This document shows positions 47,393 through 59,325 of a stretch of DNA of 64,000 bases, one piece after another. The notes under the pieces are model-generated. The model saw nothing but the letters and a program-made list of their open reading frames with translations. It did not search any database and had not been told where the DNA came from. The position numbers were made by a program, and so were the translations under genes. Origin of the DNA: Gnetum montanum (taxonomy: Eukaryota > Streptophyta > Gnetopsida > Gnetales > Gnetaceae); the NCBI GenBank assembly GCA_015680685.1, contig MNCI01016273.1, positions 1,542,273 through 1,606,272 on the forward strand, read 5' to 3'. Numbering within the stretch: the first letter of the stretch is position 1; every line of letters starts with the position of its first letter.

Positions 47393-49592
47393 CTAGTCAT
47401 GCTTACCCCATTGGGGTTCACACACTTGATTAGAGTTGACATAGTGGGGCAATTTATAGGATGTGATTAATTTATAAGGAGTTAACCCACTATGGTACTT
47501 GTGACCATAAGATGGTATGCAAGGATCAACATGTCTCTCCATGTGTCTATATTCATTGGGCCCCATGGTTGTTGGAGCATTGAGTGGTGACCCTGATAAG
47601 GTAACATGAGGCATTGGGTTCAAAGTGGAAGATGCACCATAGTGTTGGACTTGTGCTGAGTTGGAGGATGTAGTGGTTTCTGAACTGTGGTGTTCCTTTC
47701 TACGGTCATGTCTAAAGAAGGGATGCCTATGATGTTGTGGAGGATTCCCACTACTGTTGATAGTAGAAACACAAGTAACATTTGTGGGTTGATGATGTGG
47801 TGCAAATCCTTCAGGTACAATTGGTGGCAATGCAGAAGGAGGTGAAGGATGAGAATATTGTTGTTTAGGAAAAGTGTAAGGTACATGAGGTGGCAACCTT
47901 TTCGAAGAGGGTATGAGTGGAAATTATTCTAGAGAATGATAACAATGAGGTGAAGTAGACGATGATGATCTAGTTGGAGAAATAGGGTGTTGAACATAGT
48001 AAGCATTTGGCGTTGGGACATACAAAGGATATGGTCAGGTTGGCGATTGCTTCCCCCATGACTGGGGCTTTTGCCATTGTGGTTGAACCCGATATTTCTG
48101 TACAAAATCTAGGTGTAACTTTCCTCCCCAATGCTCATGTAAATGTGACAAAACTGGGCATTGGCCTCTAGGGTGATCTTATAGACAAATGTTGCATTGA
48201 TATGAGAAGTTGATAATTGAGTTCTTATTCTTATTATCTTCTACCCTTTGTTTAACTTTTTGTGTGGTGTCTTATCCTGTTTCTTGATTTCGCATAGTTG
48301 TACCTCTACTATTGTTAGCATATTCTCCATATTTTTTGTGCACCCACTCTGTCATCTTATTAATCTTTGACATGATTTCATTTAGTGATTGTTGCATTGG
48401 CAAAGGTAGAAACAAATGCACTTCTTCAAGGTGAGTTCATTTCTCTTCTTTATAGTTATGGACCTTTTCTAATTCAAGATTTTGGTCCTGTTGAGAGTTT
48501 TCAACATTCTCCCATTTAGCCATTTCTCCTTCTTCTTTTGCTACCCACTTAATAAGATCTTGGAGTTGATGGCTTTGTAGCTCGTATAGTTGACCTCGGG
48601 CATACATCTCTAGGGTTTTCCTTGTTTCATTACGGAGCCCATCCATGATGTGATACATTAGCCTTTCCTTGGAGAATCCATGGCCTGGGAATTTGTTTAA
48701 CAAAGAATAGTATCTTTCTAAGGCCATGTCCAAGGTTTCATGTTACCTTCATTTCCATTTCTAGATTTGTCTCCTCAAGTCCAACACTGGCATAGTTTTG
48801 ATATCATTTAATAAATATTTCTACCATTGTTGGCCAACTACAGATTGATTTTTGTTTTAAGGATTTGTACCACAGTTTTCTTTGGCCAACGAGTGTCATA
48901 GAAAAGATCTTAAGTTTTTTCCACCAATTATCGATATTATTCCATACATAGGCATCATATAAGGCTTTTAGATGATGTTGTGGATCTAAATTATAGCCTC
49001 CAAAAAACTTAGGAAAGTTGTTTAAGTCAAGCCTAGGCAGACAGCTTTCCTTGCGATGCCTATAGGATATTCGAACAACCTCTTGTATAGGAATTAAGCT
49101 CTTAGTGACCAAAAATGGTTCATCATCACTAAGTAGGTTATGATTTTGTGCATTGGAATGATGTTGTCCTTGTTCATGTTGTCGTTCTCAATTTTCTTTG
49201 TGAGCTCAATTTTTAGTTCTACATCGATCCCTTAAAAGATAGTCATCTATGTCACAATCTAACATTGAAGGAGTAGAGGAAGAGAGGGAATTGTAAAAAT
49301 CATTATGACTCTTGTAAGTCTTCCAATCATCCCCAAATAAGTTCTTGTTAGTTATCAAGAAGGTCCTAGGCCTTTTGGGCCTCCTGATTCTATAGGATGT
49401 CTCATCCTTACCAGAGATGTTAGAGTTAGATGATGAAAGTCTTTCAGTATTGTTGGGGTGTTCATGAACGTAGGGGACTCCTGCATAAGGTTGAGTACTC
49501 CAAAATTTATCTTCATCATCATATAATTTTTTGGTTCTCCAATGAATTGCCTCACTAGTTATGGCATTAGCATAGTCTTGTAAGAGAGACAT
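47393..49592 (-). pseudogene. Element A gag relic
   Basis: An ATG at 49590-49592 opens a 128-codon stretch (MSLLQDYANAITSEAIHWRT...), likely the Gag N-terminus. Next come 48804-49112 (FGGYNLDPQHHLKALYDA, then LVGQRKLWYKSL) and 48437-48733 (NKFPGHGFSKERLMYHIMDG, then TRKTLEMYARGQLYEL), the capsid region of Athila-type Gag. A zinc knuckle C-NI-C-L-stop-D-H-PRGQ-C lies at 48158-48195. The 167-codon tail (47393-47896) is rich in P, H, S and T, as in C. Four or more breaks make it non-functional, but it is the best preserved gag here. Gag builds the particle and packages RNA. Confidence 0.9.
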
Positions 49593-49711
49593 TATTGTGA
49601 GTGATGTGTGACTTAATTGAATTTAATTTAATTTATTTTCTAAAGGATATATCATTAGTACTCGTTATAGCGATCTTGTATGATATAACTAGTCTAAATA
49701 AATAACACTAT

Positions 49712-49729
49712 CCCTTGCAACAATGCCAA
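49712..49729 (-). other. Element A primer-binding site
   Basis: TTGGCATTGTTGCAAGGG on the minus strand abuts the 5' LTR. It is close to the TTGGCGCCGTTGCCGGGG type of plant Ty3/gypsy primer sites; the differences are mostly C-to-T or G-to-A. Confidence 0.85.
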
Positions 49730-50611
49730 TGATGAGTGCTGAGGTACCCCTACACTCAACCATATGAATACGAGCATTTCACCCACGATCCAGTTGAACT
49801 CGATAGATGGGCTAGTTGTGGTATCTAGATAGTTACTCATTGATCATACTTCACTATCTTCCCACCTAGACTAGTATTTGCTTTTTCACGTATGGTTTAG
49901 TCCAGGGTGAGGTGTATGATGCAATCCTAAACTAGTGCTACTCCTAGAGGCAATGGAAAATAACTTGTTAAGCTAAGAGGAAAAGGAAGAGAGGGTCTAA
50001 GCTAGCCTAAGTGTGATAAGAATCTATCCCTTAATCATCTGTACACATCTTGGACCTCGTGTACTACTACTAGGATTACCAAGTGCATGTCCTAGGTATG
50101 CTATTAGGATACCAAGTAGTAACACTTAAATGCTCATGATTAAGTCATACTCATTCCACATTTACTAACAAGGATAGGAGAGGAAGGTAGAGAGAGATTA
50201 ATTATGAAAGTAATAAATAACAATTAAATAATTAAACTAAGTAAATTTTGCAATGATGAAGTAATCTCGATCTTTATTTTCAGTCATGTGCATGTCCAAG
50301 TACATCACACTCAAATGAAGGTGTTGTACAATTACAATCATCACACTACAAGCATGCACTGGAGGAACAGGGTTGAGAAGAACTAAAAATGAAAGTTAAC
50401 TTCTAAAATGAACTACTGATTGACTCTAAAAAACTAACTCCCAACTCTGTGTGCCTACATGTGTATTTATAGGCCCACACAGGAGTCACAATATCGTGCA
50501 TATAATATTGCTAGCCAGGTAGCAGTATCGTGTACCCGATATCGTGTACCCGATATCATGTACGCAATATCATGGGTCCAATATTGGAGCCTAATGAATC
50601 AAAATTCATCA
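49730..50611 (-). repeat. Element A 5' LTR
   Basis: Starts TGATGAGTGCTGAGG and ends AAAATTCATCA. It pairs with 41541-42418. TATAAATA on the minus strand is at 50464-50471. Palindromes at 50490-50585 include two adjacent GTGTACCCGATATC units and GATATCATGTACGCAATATC. Confidence 0.93.
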
Positions 50612-53600
50612 AATGGCAATGCAACAGTGTGATGGTATGTTAACCAATGTCATCTTAAAATAGTATTAATTCTAGATGAATCTCTAATGATAGCAAATAA
50701 AACCTCTAACATGATCATACTACCTATATAAAAAGCCAATTTTATCATTTCTAGGATTTCTACTCTAGTGCCAATAAATGAAACTAGAGAAGAATTGTAG
50801 TTAGAGTATGTGGTCTATTTTTGAAGGCTAAGATGCTGAATGACTATCCATGAGATGAAATTAGTTCTAACTCCATCATCCACATGCATCAATGATAGCA
50901 ACACATTATCTTCAATCCATATGCTAATGTAAACTGGAAGTTGGTGCATAGCACTATTGCATGATGTGTTTTGATGTTCTCCCACTTAGAGACCAAATAG
51001 TCGACCTCATAACATGGAGGATTGAGCACTAATGAGATTACATGAACATGGGACTAAATGTCCAAAGGCATTGTGATGGACTTTAGTAGCTCCTCCAATG
51101 TAAAATGATGTTCCTTTGAAGTGGAAATGAAATAATAAAAGGAAACATTTACCCCTTTTGACTTCATGGTAGTAGCAATTTGAGCCATAGCCCTATTCCC
51201 AAAAGTTGGATTTTTGGAAGTTGTTATAGCAAAGATAACATGACATGTGGTTGGTGGAGTTGAGATAATAATTGGAGTAGGAGGATTTTCATTTAATGCA
51301 TCTTGAAATGAAACTTTCTTTTTATTTGGCTTGCTACCTACTTCCTTCTATTTTCTTTGTCAGTAGCTACTACCTCCTTTTGAGTACTTATGAGGATTCT
51401 GACAAGAAAAGTGGGGGTAGAAACTAAGGGAGGTTCTTGTGACTAGATTAAAGATGATGGATGATATGGTGAGCACATAATTTAGGGTAAGATAGAGTGA
51501 TAATGAATAGGATGAATAGGTGTCGGGACTTTTTTCCTTGGAGGAGAGGAAGGATAAGAGAAAGTAGTTTGGGATGGTGTAGGAACTCCATCATAGTGAG
51601 AAGTCGTATCAATGACTAATGGATCCCTTCATATGTTCTGGGAAAGAGAAGCATTGGCATCATTCCAAAGGATATTGATTACAAGAGGCTTCTTATATTT
51701 TAATAGGGTAAAGTAAGAGGATGAGGAAGATTGATAGTAAGAGGGATCCATTTGGACAACCAAGGGAGCTCATGGACGAGTTTCTTTAGGTTGCTAGTGA
51801 AAGGCTGCAGTTCTTCTTAAATGAGAATTCAAATGATTATATTAAATTTACATGTTTTGGTTATTGGATTGGATGGGTGTATTGAACATGATTACTTCTT
51901 TTTCTACTAATGCTTGCACATCATATTTAAGAGCATTACAATCCTTTGTACCATGTTCTAGCACCCGATGCTAGTGGCAAAATGTGTTGGGATTGTATCA
52001 CTTAGGAACAAATGGCTTTCCTTCTATACGATGGAAATAATCAATTTCCAAGATTTGAACCCTTTTGAGTCTAGCTCTCATTTTTTTGAAGCCTACATAG
52101 GTGTTAGGTGTCCATTGTTTAGTAGTGTGTTATACAGTTGTGTGTACTTCATTGGAGATTTTTAGTACTTTGATTGATCTTTCTATAGCCTTCTTGATTG
52201 CCCACCATTATTGAATGTGCTTTGGTTATGACTATTAACCTTTAGATTGGGACTTGTGCTCCTATTCCTCTGATTTCTTCCATTGCTTGATGATGGACCT
52301 ATTGCAATTTGATTCACTGAAGCCACTATCTAACCAATATTTTAAGTAGACTTATATCTACTTGCCACTTTATTTACATTTTTTTTTTGAAGTTGATCTA
52401 CTCTAGATCATTACGTTAAATGACAACCTCCTTAATATATTTATCAAATATGATTATGTCATGAAGACTAAGTGACCTAGGGTAGATCAGATTTACCTCT
52501 AATGTAGTTATTGATAGCTTCCCTAAGAATTTTTAGAGGCTAATCATTAGCCAATTGATGTGAAATCTCCATTGTCACTAATGTCCACCTAGAGATAAGC
52601 TTGGAGATGGACTCATTATGGACTTGTTTGATTTTTAGAAGCATTTGCAAAGTACCAACTTTAATGATATTGTGCTTAAACCTGTTCACAAAGGGAATGA
52701 AGAGTTGTTTCAAGGAGGTGATAGATCCATGGGGAAGCATTATATACTATTCAAGAGCTTTTCTAGTTCAGGAGTTTAAAAATCTTGTATGGATGATGTG
52801 GGGATAATTGGCCAGTAGCATGCATTCATTGTAGAAGTTAATAACACAATTCATAGGATCAAATTCTCCATTATAGTTAGCAAAATTTGATGGTGAAATG
52901 TCTTTGGGAACTTGAATGAGAGGAATCAAAGGATTGATGGGTTCAACAAGTAGATTGGAAATGAAGATTGCATGACTACCCCCATGTAGTATTGTGGCTC
53001 TTCATGTTTGATCTTTATTCACTTGAAACCTAGACATGAGGTCTTGCAACAAAAGCATTAATTTAGGTGAACACCAAGAATTGATTGAACAATAAGATTA
53101 TCCAAAATGAGATTGTAATAGGGTAAAATGGTTATGGTGGTATAGTGGCCAGCATAGGAATTTGAGGTGCATTATATTAGGGTATATGCTACATAGGTGA
53201 AAGAAATGGTAGTGACACTTGTGGTAATTGAGTTTGTTGCATATGTGATACTAGTTAGAAAGGTTAAGTGATGGATTAACATTTTGTGCAAATGTCGATA
53301 GAACATGATTGATTGTAGTAGTATTAGAAAATAAATTGTAGATAGGAAATAAGTTGATCATAGATGGTAATATAGTAATGAATGTAGAAGCAATGGGAGT
53401 AACAGTTTGTAGAACATGCATGGAAAATGGATTGTTAGATTTGATTAGATTAATGTGCTACAAATCAGGGTTCAATAGGTAGGTAGTGTGTTGATGAGAT
53501 GGGTTAACAAGTAATGAAGTATGAGAATTTGCATTTTCTTTACCATCACAAATATTGATATCACCACTTTTGTTGTGTTAACCATGGAGTTGCAAATTCT

Positions 53601-53965
53601 AATAGCTAACATTAATGTTGGTATTCCCAATGATTTGTTCCCCAATGTTAGTTTCCATGGCCTGTATTTCATCCCTAGCAAGTAAATACTCTGCTAACAA
53701 GGCTTGCTCAAATTGGGTAAGCTCAATGGGTTAGTTTGGATTGAGTAAGAAAGATCCTAAACCATTATCTATCTCATATTTAGCCATCCTCCATAGCTCA
53801 TTCTCAGGTAGTGCAATGCTTATCTCCCTTTTTGCACTTGTGACTTTGTAGTCATGTTGTGTCATGGGTGCCATAAGTGCCTAAGCTTTTTGCAATTTCA
53901 TTAGCTTACAAACTTGAGAGTCCTAGGAGGAGTTAGATCCTTGTTTTATCATGGTGTTAAAGAGA
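50612..53965 (-). pseudogene. Element B gag (and protease) relic
   Basis: The Gag start is probably near 53950, about 200 bases inside the primer site. A 66-codon stretch (52540-52740) reads LKQLFIPFVNRFKHNI, then KQVHNESISKLISRW, the Retrotrans_gag pattern. At 51938-51979 the frame reads FCH-stop-HRVLEHGTKDC, then ALKYDV, matching the C-H-H-C knuckle common in Tat-type Gag. The protease should follow toward 50.6 kb. I did not find an intact D-T/S-G, only broken sequence. The left end joins the linker at 41.5 kb once element A is ignored. Confidence 0.82.
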
Positions 53966-54134
53966 GGTTCCTACATAAACTCTAAAAAAAAAAAGAAAAA
54001 AAAAGAAAACAAAGATCAAGTATACATGGAAATAGTAATAAAACTAACAACGCTAGAAGTGGAAAAAAATTTGAAGTTCTACAAAGGACATATAGGATGC
54101 TATGAAATAACTTAAAAATACTAGAAATCCTATT

Positions 54135-54154
54135 GGTCCTACTTCTAGTGCCAA
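54135..54154 (-). other. Element B primer-binding site
   Basis: TTGGCACTAGAAGTAGGACC on the minus strand, three bases from the LTR end (…AACA). It differs from the A/C type, as expected for a different lineage. Confidence 0.8.
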
Positions 54155-54157
54155 AAA

Positions 54158-56096
54158 TGTTCTTGTATAAATGTTCTTTAAACTTCTACAAGGACACCTC
54201 CATAAACTAAGTGTTGAGATACTTAACATGTGGCCATAAATGGTCATTAGATTGATGTAATCCTTGATAAATCAATGATTATGAAACAAAGAGATATAAA
54301 TACTTCAATCAAATACAAACTTATCCTACCACATACATTCCAAAAATGGTAAGGAAATGATGAAAAATGTGAAGTTTTTAATGCCAAAGTAACTAAAGTG
54401 TAAAATCATTGGAAAAATAAACTAAGTGTAGGATAAGATATGAAGGATGGAATAAAAATAAAGTGTAAAATATGGATAATGACCATAAAAAATTTAAAAA
54501 ACTGTAGTTTTGATGTGAGAGAAATCATTTTGATTTCCTCTCCAAATAAAGGAATTTTTACATTGAAAAATAGCCAATTGTAGAATGCTAAAAATTTAAC
54601 CAAGTATATAATGAAACATGAGAGATGAAATAAAAACTAAATATAGTATTTTTATAAAAGGATGTAAATAATAAAATATTAATATTATTTTGTAGAGAAA
54701 ACAATGCCAAATCCTTCACCAAAAAATGAAAATTATATGTGAATAAAATGACTAAGTGTAAAATGTTAAAAATTTGACAAAGTGTAAAATGTTGAAAATT
54801 TGACTAAGTATAGATTATTAAAAAATAAACTTAGTGTAGAATAAGCTGTAAATATAGAAATAAAAATGATGTGTAAAATATAGATAAAGAAAGTACAATA
54901 TTCAAACTGTAGTTTTGATATGAGCCAAGTTTTGACACAACTTTTGATGTGGGACAAGTTTTGACATGAGAGAATGACTAAGCATAGAATGTTGAAAATT
55001 GACTAAGTGTGAAATGTTGAAAACTCTGTAATTTTTATGTGACAAGAAAATAATGTCATGAATGGGAGAGAAAAAATTAACCAAGCATAGAATATATATA
55101 AGTAAGCATAAAATTGAGAGATTGTGTCAATGTGGGAAATGATGCTAGATGTGAATGTTGTATTCATTAAAACAAAGGAAGAAAGAAAAAACAAAGTGTT
55201 CACCTCCTATGAAGGGCCAAACTACAAATGGTGGGAGGAAAAAAATGTGATAAAACTAATAAAAGAAACTCAAATCTATTGATGTAGAAGCTAAAAAATT
55301 CTAACTCTAGAAGTGATGTCCAATGTCAACTAGCTCTCTCATGTTCCACATCAATCTTGATTTTGATGTCCAATGTTGTTTAATACTTAGAAAAATTTTG
55401 ATGCCACATCAATCATACCTAGAAAAATTTTAACATTACATCAACAAGACAAAAAAATTTTGGCCATTTGCAATATTTTTTCAAAGTTGTTGGAATTGAC
55501 ACTAAAAAGTTGGGATATGACCCCGAATGATTCAAGGAGGCCTCTAAAGGCCAGAAACATGTCTTACAAAGCTTCTTTTAGGGCATTTTGTGCTCTAGTA
55601 CTAAAGAGAACCCAATTTGACATTCTGTCACCTCCAACACTTAGAAAAATTTTGACCTGTGTTAGCTTCAATACTTAGAAAGATTCTTGTGAGTGCTAGC
55701 TCTAAAACTTAGAAAATTTTGATGCCAAAGCTCCAACTCCAACACTTAGAAACATTTTGATGTTGGAGGTCCAACACTTAGAAAAATTCTAATGTTAGAG
55801 CTCCAATGCTTGGAAAAATTCTAACCTATGCTAGTTTCAACACTTTAGAAAAATTTTGGAGCTAGAGCTCCAACTCTAATAGTTAAAAATTTTTTACCCC
55901 AAATTTGTCTAGAAATCATAGAAAATTAAGTCCAAAAGTTGGATTATGAATCCAAATGGTTCCTGATGGCATCCAAGAGGTGAGAATATGTCTTGTGATG
56001 ATGTATTTGGAGGATTTGATGCTCAAATTCTCATGGAAGGAGGTTGAGACCACACTTAGTTTCATTTCAAAGTGAAGTGAAAAAATGGATACAACA
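54158..56096 (-). repeat. Element B 5' LTR (1.94 kb)
   Basis: Pairs with 33238-35986. It contains the GTTTTGACATGAG repeats (54910-54975) and the ACTTAGAAAAATTTTGATG array (55380-55890). It is shorter because one copy of the 121-bp block and most of the 34.5-35.2 kb equivalent are missing. Several minus-strand frames of 60-70 codons here are low-complexity and not coding. Confidence 0.88.
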
Positions 56097-57451
56097 ACCT
56101 CATAGATTAAAAGTAATGCTAAGAAGTACATTATAGCAATAATGTTAATAACCATGTTATAGTTGATGGTATAGATTTTCAATATAAGGTTAAGTAGAAG
56201 TGATAATAATGCATCAGTTTCTTATGGATCTAGCTTTTCTATAAATGTTAGTATTTTACTATAACTTTTTATCACTAACTTAATCTCTATTTTACATTTA
56301 AGTATAGATATTAAAATTGATGTAAATATTGTTAAGAATGAGATCATCCTCTCTACTAACAATTAATTTTCCTCTCTTAATTTTTCAAACTATTATGTGT
56401 AACATTGTACACCTAAGTAGATATCCCTAAAACTAAAATGTTTTTCGTTTCCATGTTTTTTTCTCTTTCTTTTTTTTTTTTGGTGTTTTCTACTCATTAT
56501 GTACTCAAAATTATTTTTGATTATTATTAAATATTATATTTGTGGTTCAAGATATTGATAAAATCAAAAGACTTTTAAAAATAATAGAAATAAGATAGAT
56601 TTTATGGAAAGTACTTTTAGTGAAATTACAAAATATGATGAAATGGAAGTAATGATATAAAGGCAAACAAGAAATAGAAATGAGGAAAAGTAATTAAAAT
56701 AGAGATAGGCTAGTATTGTTTTATGTTATGAAAGAATTCCAATAAAACATATAAGGAAAATTTATATGGGGTTAAATGTTGGGCTATAAAATTACAAAAT
56801 GAATAAAAAATTAATGTAGTAGACATGCCAATAATTAGATGGATGTTACATATTATAAAATGAGATAAATTGCATAATAAAAATATAGTTGGAAACTTAA
56901 TATAACTCTTATTATACGTAAATTATAGAAATTGCATTTAAATGAAATTTTCAATTGATATTTTCATAAAAATATAATTTTTTTATAAATAAATCTACAT
57001 AAATTTCCATCAATCAACTTTATAAAATCAAAATAAGTACTAAAAGACAATAAACAATATCCTAGCCAAGCCTTACCCATGGTAGTATAGAAGCATTTTG
57101 TTAAAAAGAAGTTTTGCTAAAATTGAAGAAAATAATGGAACTCAAGGAACTATATAATAAAAGCAAAAATTTGGAACCCAAACATTGAAATTCAAGTGAT
57201 CTATCATATATTATATAAATGTTTGTAATATTAAAAACCGTGTACAGTGTCACTTTCAATATCCAACTAATGGTGACTTTGCGACTAGAAAAAACGTGCC
57301 ACTAACCAATTGGCAGACAGAGTTAAGCAAGTACTGTAGCCTCTTTGTACATGTCTCGTAGTCCACATCTCCATTGAAATATGCAAACTTTTCTTTTTTT
57401 AATGGTCTAGGAGATGGATTTGGTCAAATCACACCACGACTAACTTTACAC
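56097..57451. other. AT-rich intergenic sequence
   Basis: No gene recognised on either strand. It contains a T-rich tract near 56460-56480. The last 200 bases become less AT-rich toward the GH3 relic. Confidence 0.6.
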
Positions 57452-57475
57452 ATTATTATTATTATTATTATTATT
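57452..57475. repeat. (ATT)8 microsatellite
   Basis: Eight perfect ATT units (24 bases). On the minus strand it supplies the TAA that ends the GH3 C-terminal frame. Confidence 0.95.
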
Positions 57476-58835
57476 GAGTTAGTGCCCACCCACAATCGGC
57501 TAAAGTATACCCGTCACTCCATTTCCAGAGGCATCTGAAAGTTCCACTCTTGACAATTCCCAGCTGCAGGGCTCCAAATTTGCCTGATTTTCTGCCCTTT
57601 TTATAAGCATGGCTGAAGGAACCATATATGAGAGCGCACCATTCCTGAAGAGCAGCCATTTCTTTTTGTTCTTCCTCTTCCACCTCTGTCTGCTGCTTCT
57701 GTTTATTCTGCAGATACAGAAATTCCAGAAATATGACATAGCGCCCAGGGCTGCAAGATACATCCACACTGCTGGTATAGTCCATTATAGTGAGGCTATG
57801 TTGCTTGAGAAACACAGCAGCTTTGTCTATCACCATCTGCAACTCTGCTTCATCTGTTTTGTCTGTGTCCACACTCAGTATGGCGTTCTTTCTGCAGATG
57901 AACTGGAATGTGGGGCTTTGTCCTTGGAAACCTTTGATTTTTATTACGTCCGACCGCTTGTACTGGTACAAACCTGTTGAATTAGTAATTCAAATTATAC
58001 AACAGCCATGGAAAAACAAGAATTCCCACAAAAGTCAAAATCATAAATAAAAACATCGAAATTAAAAACAAGTATTTCTGATGCTTTTCATCATGAAATC
58101 ATGAAAGAATTAAGGATCAAACTGTCAATGAAAACTAATAAAAACCTTTTCCTAGCCTTGATATGAAAATTTAATAAAAATTAAAATGCAAAAATTGAGT
58201 TCCAGACCTTGGAAAGTGGTAACGATAGGCTGGTAGTGCTGTCCTATTTTTACCCCTTTAAAACCCACCGTCTTGTTCATATCCTCGAACAGATGGATAA
58301 AATTTGAGCTTCCAAGAATTTGCTCCTCTCCATCTTCACTGTCCTCGTTACTGACATTCTTGAGAGGAATGAACTCAAAGAAAGCAACATTTGAAAGGAA
58401 ATTGTAAAGAGCTTCCTAGGGCAGGGTACCTTTGCAGAGAAATTGCCACAGCTACATGGCCTCCTTTTGAAACACCATAAGAGATAGTATGAAGGAGAAG
58501 ATTACCAGAACAGAAACTGATATGCATGGCAAGTATGATTTCAGTGTGGGTCCTGATCCTCTGAACAGTATCATCAGCACATTAGGCCACAATTTTCTTG
58601 CTATGCCTTCCCATCATGAGCATGAAGCCTGTCTGCATTCCTTCTCTATTTCATCTGCCAACTCCGGGTCGGTTTTTAATTTTCTGCTTACAGCTTCTCG
58701 TACATTTGGGCATGTGATTTCTGGATTCAGCTTCCCGTGCCAAATGTCCTCTGAATACCGAAATTCCAAATTTCTTTTTTCAAAAAAACAAAATGCATTA
58801 GGTCCATTGTCATCTAAGTTGAAAGAACTTGCCAA
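57471..58835 (-). pseudogene. GH3 acyl-acid amido synthetase pseudogene (C-terminal half)
   Basis: GH3 enzymes are plant cytosolic ligases that use ATP to join amino acids to auxin, jasmonate or benzoates. Three blocks survive. Block 1 (58614-58835) reads HGKLNPEITCPNVREAVSRK and DPELADEIEKEC. Block 2 (58208-58420) reads EALYNFLSNVAFFEFIPLKN and then IGQHYQPIVTTFQ. Block 3 (57471-57973) reads GLYQYKRSDVIKIKGFQGQS, CRKNAILSVDTDKTDEAELQ, SPGRYVIFLEF and VKSGTF. A 234-base intron (57974-58207) joins blocks 2 and 3 with intact GT and AG. Blocks 1 and 2 are separated by stops and a frame change, and an in-frame TAG at about 58416-58418 precedes EALYN. The N-terminal half is missing (family length is about 570-620 residues), and the C-terminus departs from the family after SGTF. 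Confidence 0.93.
57974..58207 (-). other. GH3 pseudogene intron (splice sites conserved)
   Basis: On the minus strand the donor is CAAG|GTCTGG and the acceptor is TTCAACAG|GTTTG. Splicing would restore a glycine codon (G + GT) between VTTFQ and LYQYK, where many GH3 genes have an intron. This shows a DNA-level copy, not a processed retrocopy. Confidence 0.9.
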
Positions 58836-58932
58836 GGAAAATGAAATTAATATGAATTTCTAAGTACGTAGGGCAAGTGGTTGCCAAGGAAAATGAAATT
58901 AATATGAATTTCTAAGTACGTAGGGGAAGTGG
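58829..58932. repeat. 52-bp tandem duplication at the edge of GH3 homology
   Basis: Two copies (58829-58880 and 58881-58932) of TTGCCAAGGAAAATGAAATT... ending AAGTGG differ at one base. The GH3-like frame stops at the first copy (TAG just upstream on the minus strand), so the duplication marks the breakpoint of the gene fragment. Confidence 0.95.
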
Positions 58933-59109
58933 TTAGGATACTTATCTTTGAGTTGGCAGGTGGCCTTTTATTTTTGCCTTAAAGTGGCAGTAGCACCTCC
59001 ACTTCAAGGCATAGTAGAAGTGCTGTGGTGAGAATTTTTTCATTAATAGGTCCTATCAACCCTACCCTACCCTACTGTGTGTGAGTAGGGACTATGCTAC
59101 AACCCTAGA

Positions 59110-59325
59110 TATCAAAGTTACAACCTCCTTGAATCCTATTATTAATTTAGAGTTTTTAAGGTAAGGAAACTGAGGTTGGTAACCTAACCCCTACCAAACA
59201 GCAAGATTAGCCCCATGTATCAAAGTTACAATCTCCTTGTACCCCATTATTAATTTTGAAAATAAAATATTTTTTTTGGAGGCATGAAACTTGGATTGGT
59301 ACCCGAACCCCTACCCCACAGCAGG
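59110..59325. repeat. Imperfect tandem duplication, about 107-bp period
   Basis: Both copies (59110-59205 and 59217-59325) contain ATCAAAGTTACAA-CTCCTTG, then TATTAATTT, then AACC-ACCCCTACC--ACAGCA. No coding content. Confidence 0.8.

Larger units (their letters stand above)
41541..50611 (-). mobile_element. Element A: Athila-like element lacking pol, nested in element B
   Basis: LTRs 41541-42418 and 49730-50611 (878 and 882 bp, about nine in ten bases alike by eye over their first 240 bases) flank a gag region (47.4-49.6 kb) and an ORF3 region (42.4-45.9 kb). The flanks AATGA and AATGG match at four of five bases, as expected for an aged target duplication. I found no RT, RNase H or integrase motif between gag and ORF3, where C has about 3.5 kb of pol. 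It would have depended on proteins of relatives such as C. Confidence 0.88.
33238..56096 (-). mobile_element. Element B: large Tat-like Ty3/gypsy element, interrupted by element A
   Basis: Long direct repeats (33238-35986 and 54158-56096) enclose gag (50.6-54.0 kb) and pol (36.9-41.5 kb) on the minus strand. A polypurine tract TTAAGAGGAAGCAA abuts the left LTR, and TTGGCACTAGAAGTAGGACC abuts the right one as primer site. Element A is inserted between gag/protease and RT. Without A the element is about 13.8 kb. A second RNase H of the TNN-EY type after the first suggests the Tat lineage. LTRs differ in length by about 800 bp. I did not find a matching target duplication at the outer ends. Confidence 0.88.

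Noticed and set aside
47393-47896. 167-codon P/H/S-rich frame as a possible host gene
   Set aside because: It continues the element A gag and matches the gag tail position in C, so it is transposon sequence.
33233-56101. A target duplication for element B
   Set aside because: Flanks AAAGA and ACCTC do not match. Either an edge is misplaced by a few bases or the site has changed.
57609-57980. 123-codon plus-strand open frame
   Set aside because: It is the antisense of the GH3 exon, where the minus-strand frame has clear family motifs.
58614-58835. A translation start for GH3 at the right end of block 1
   Set aside because: The codon there is TTG inside an ongoing frame with TAG just upstream; it is a broken edge, not a start.
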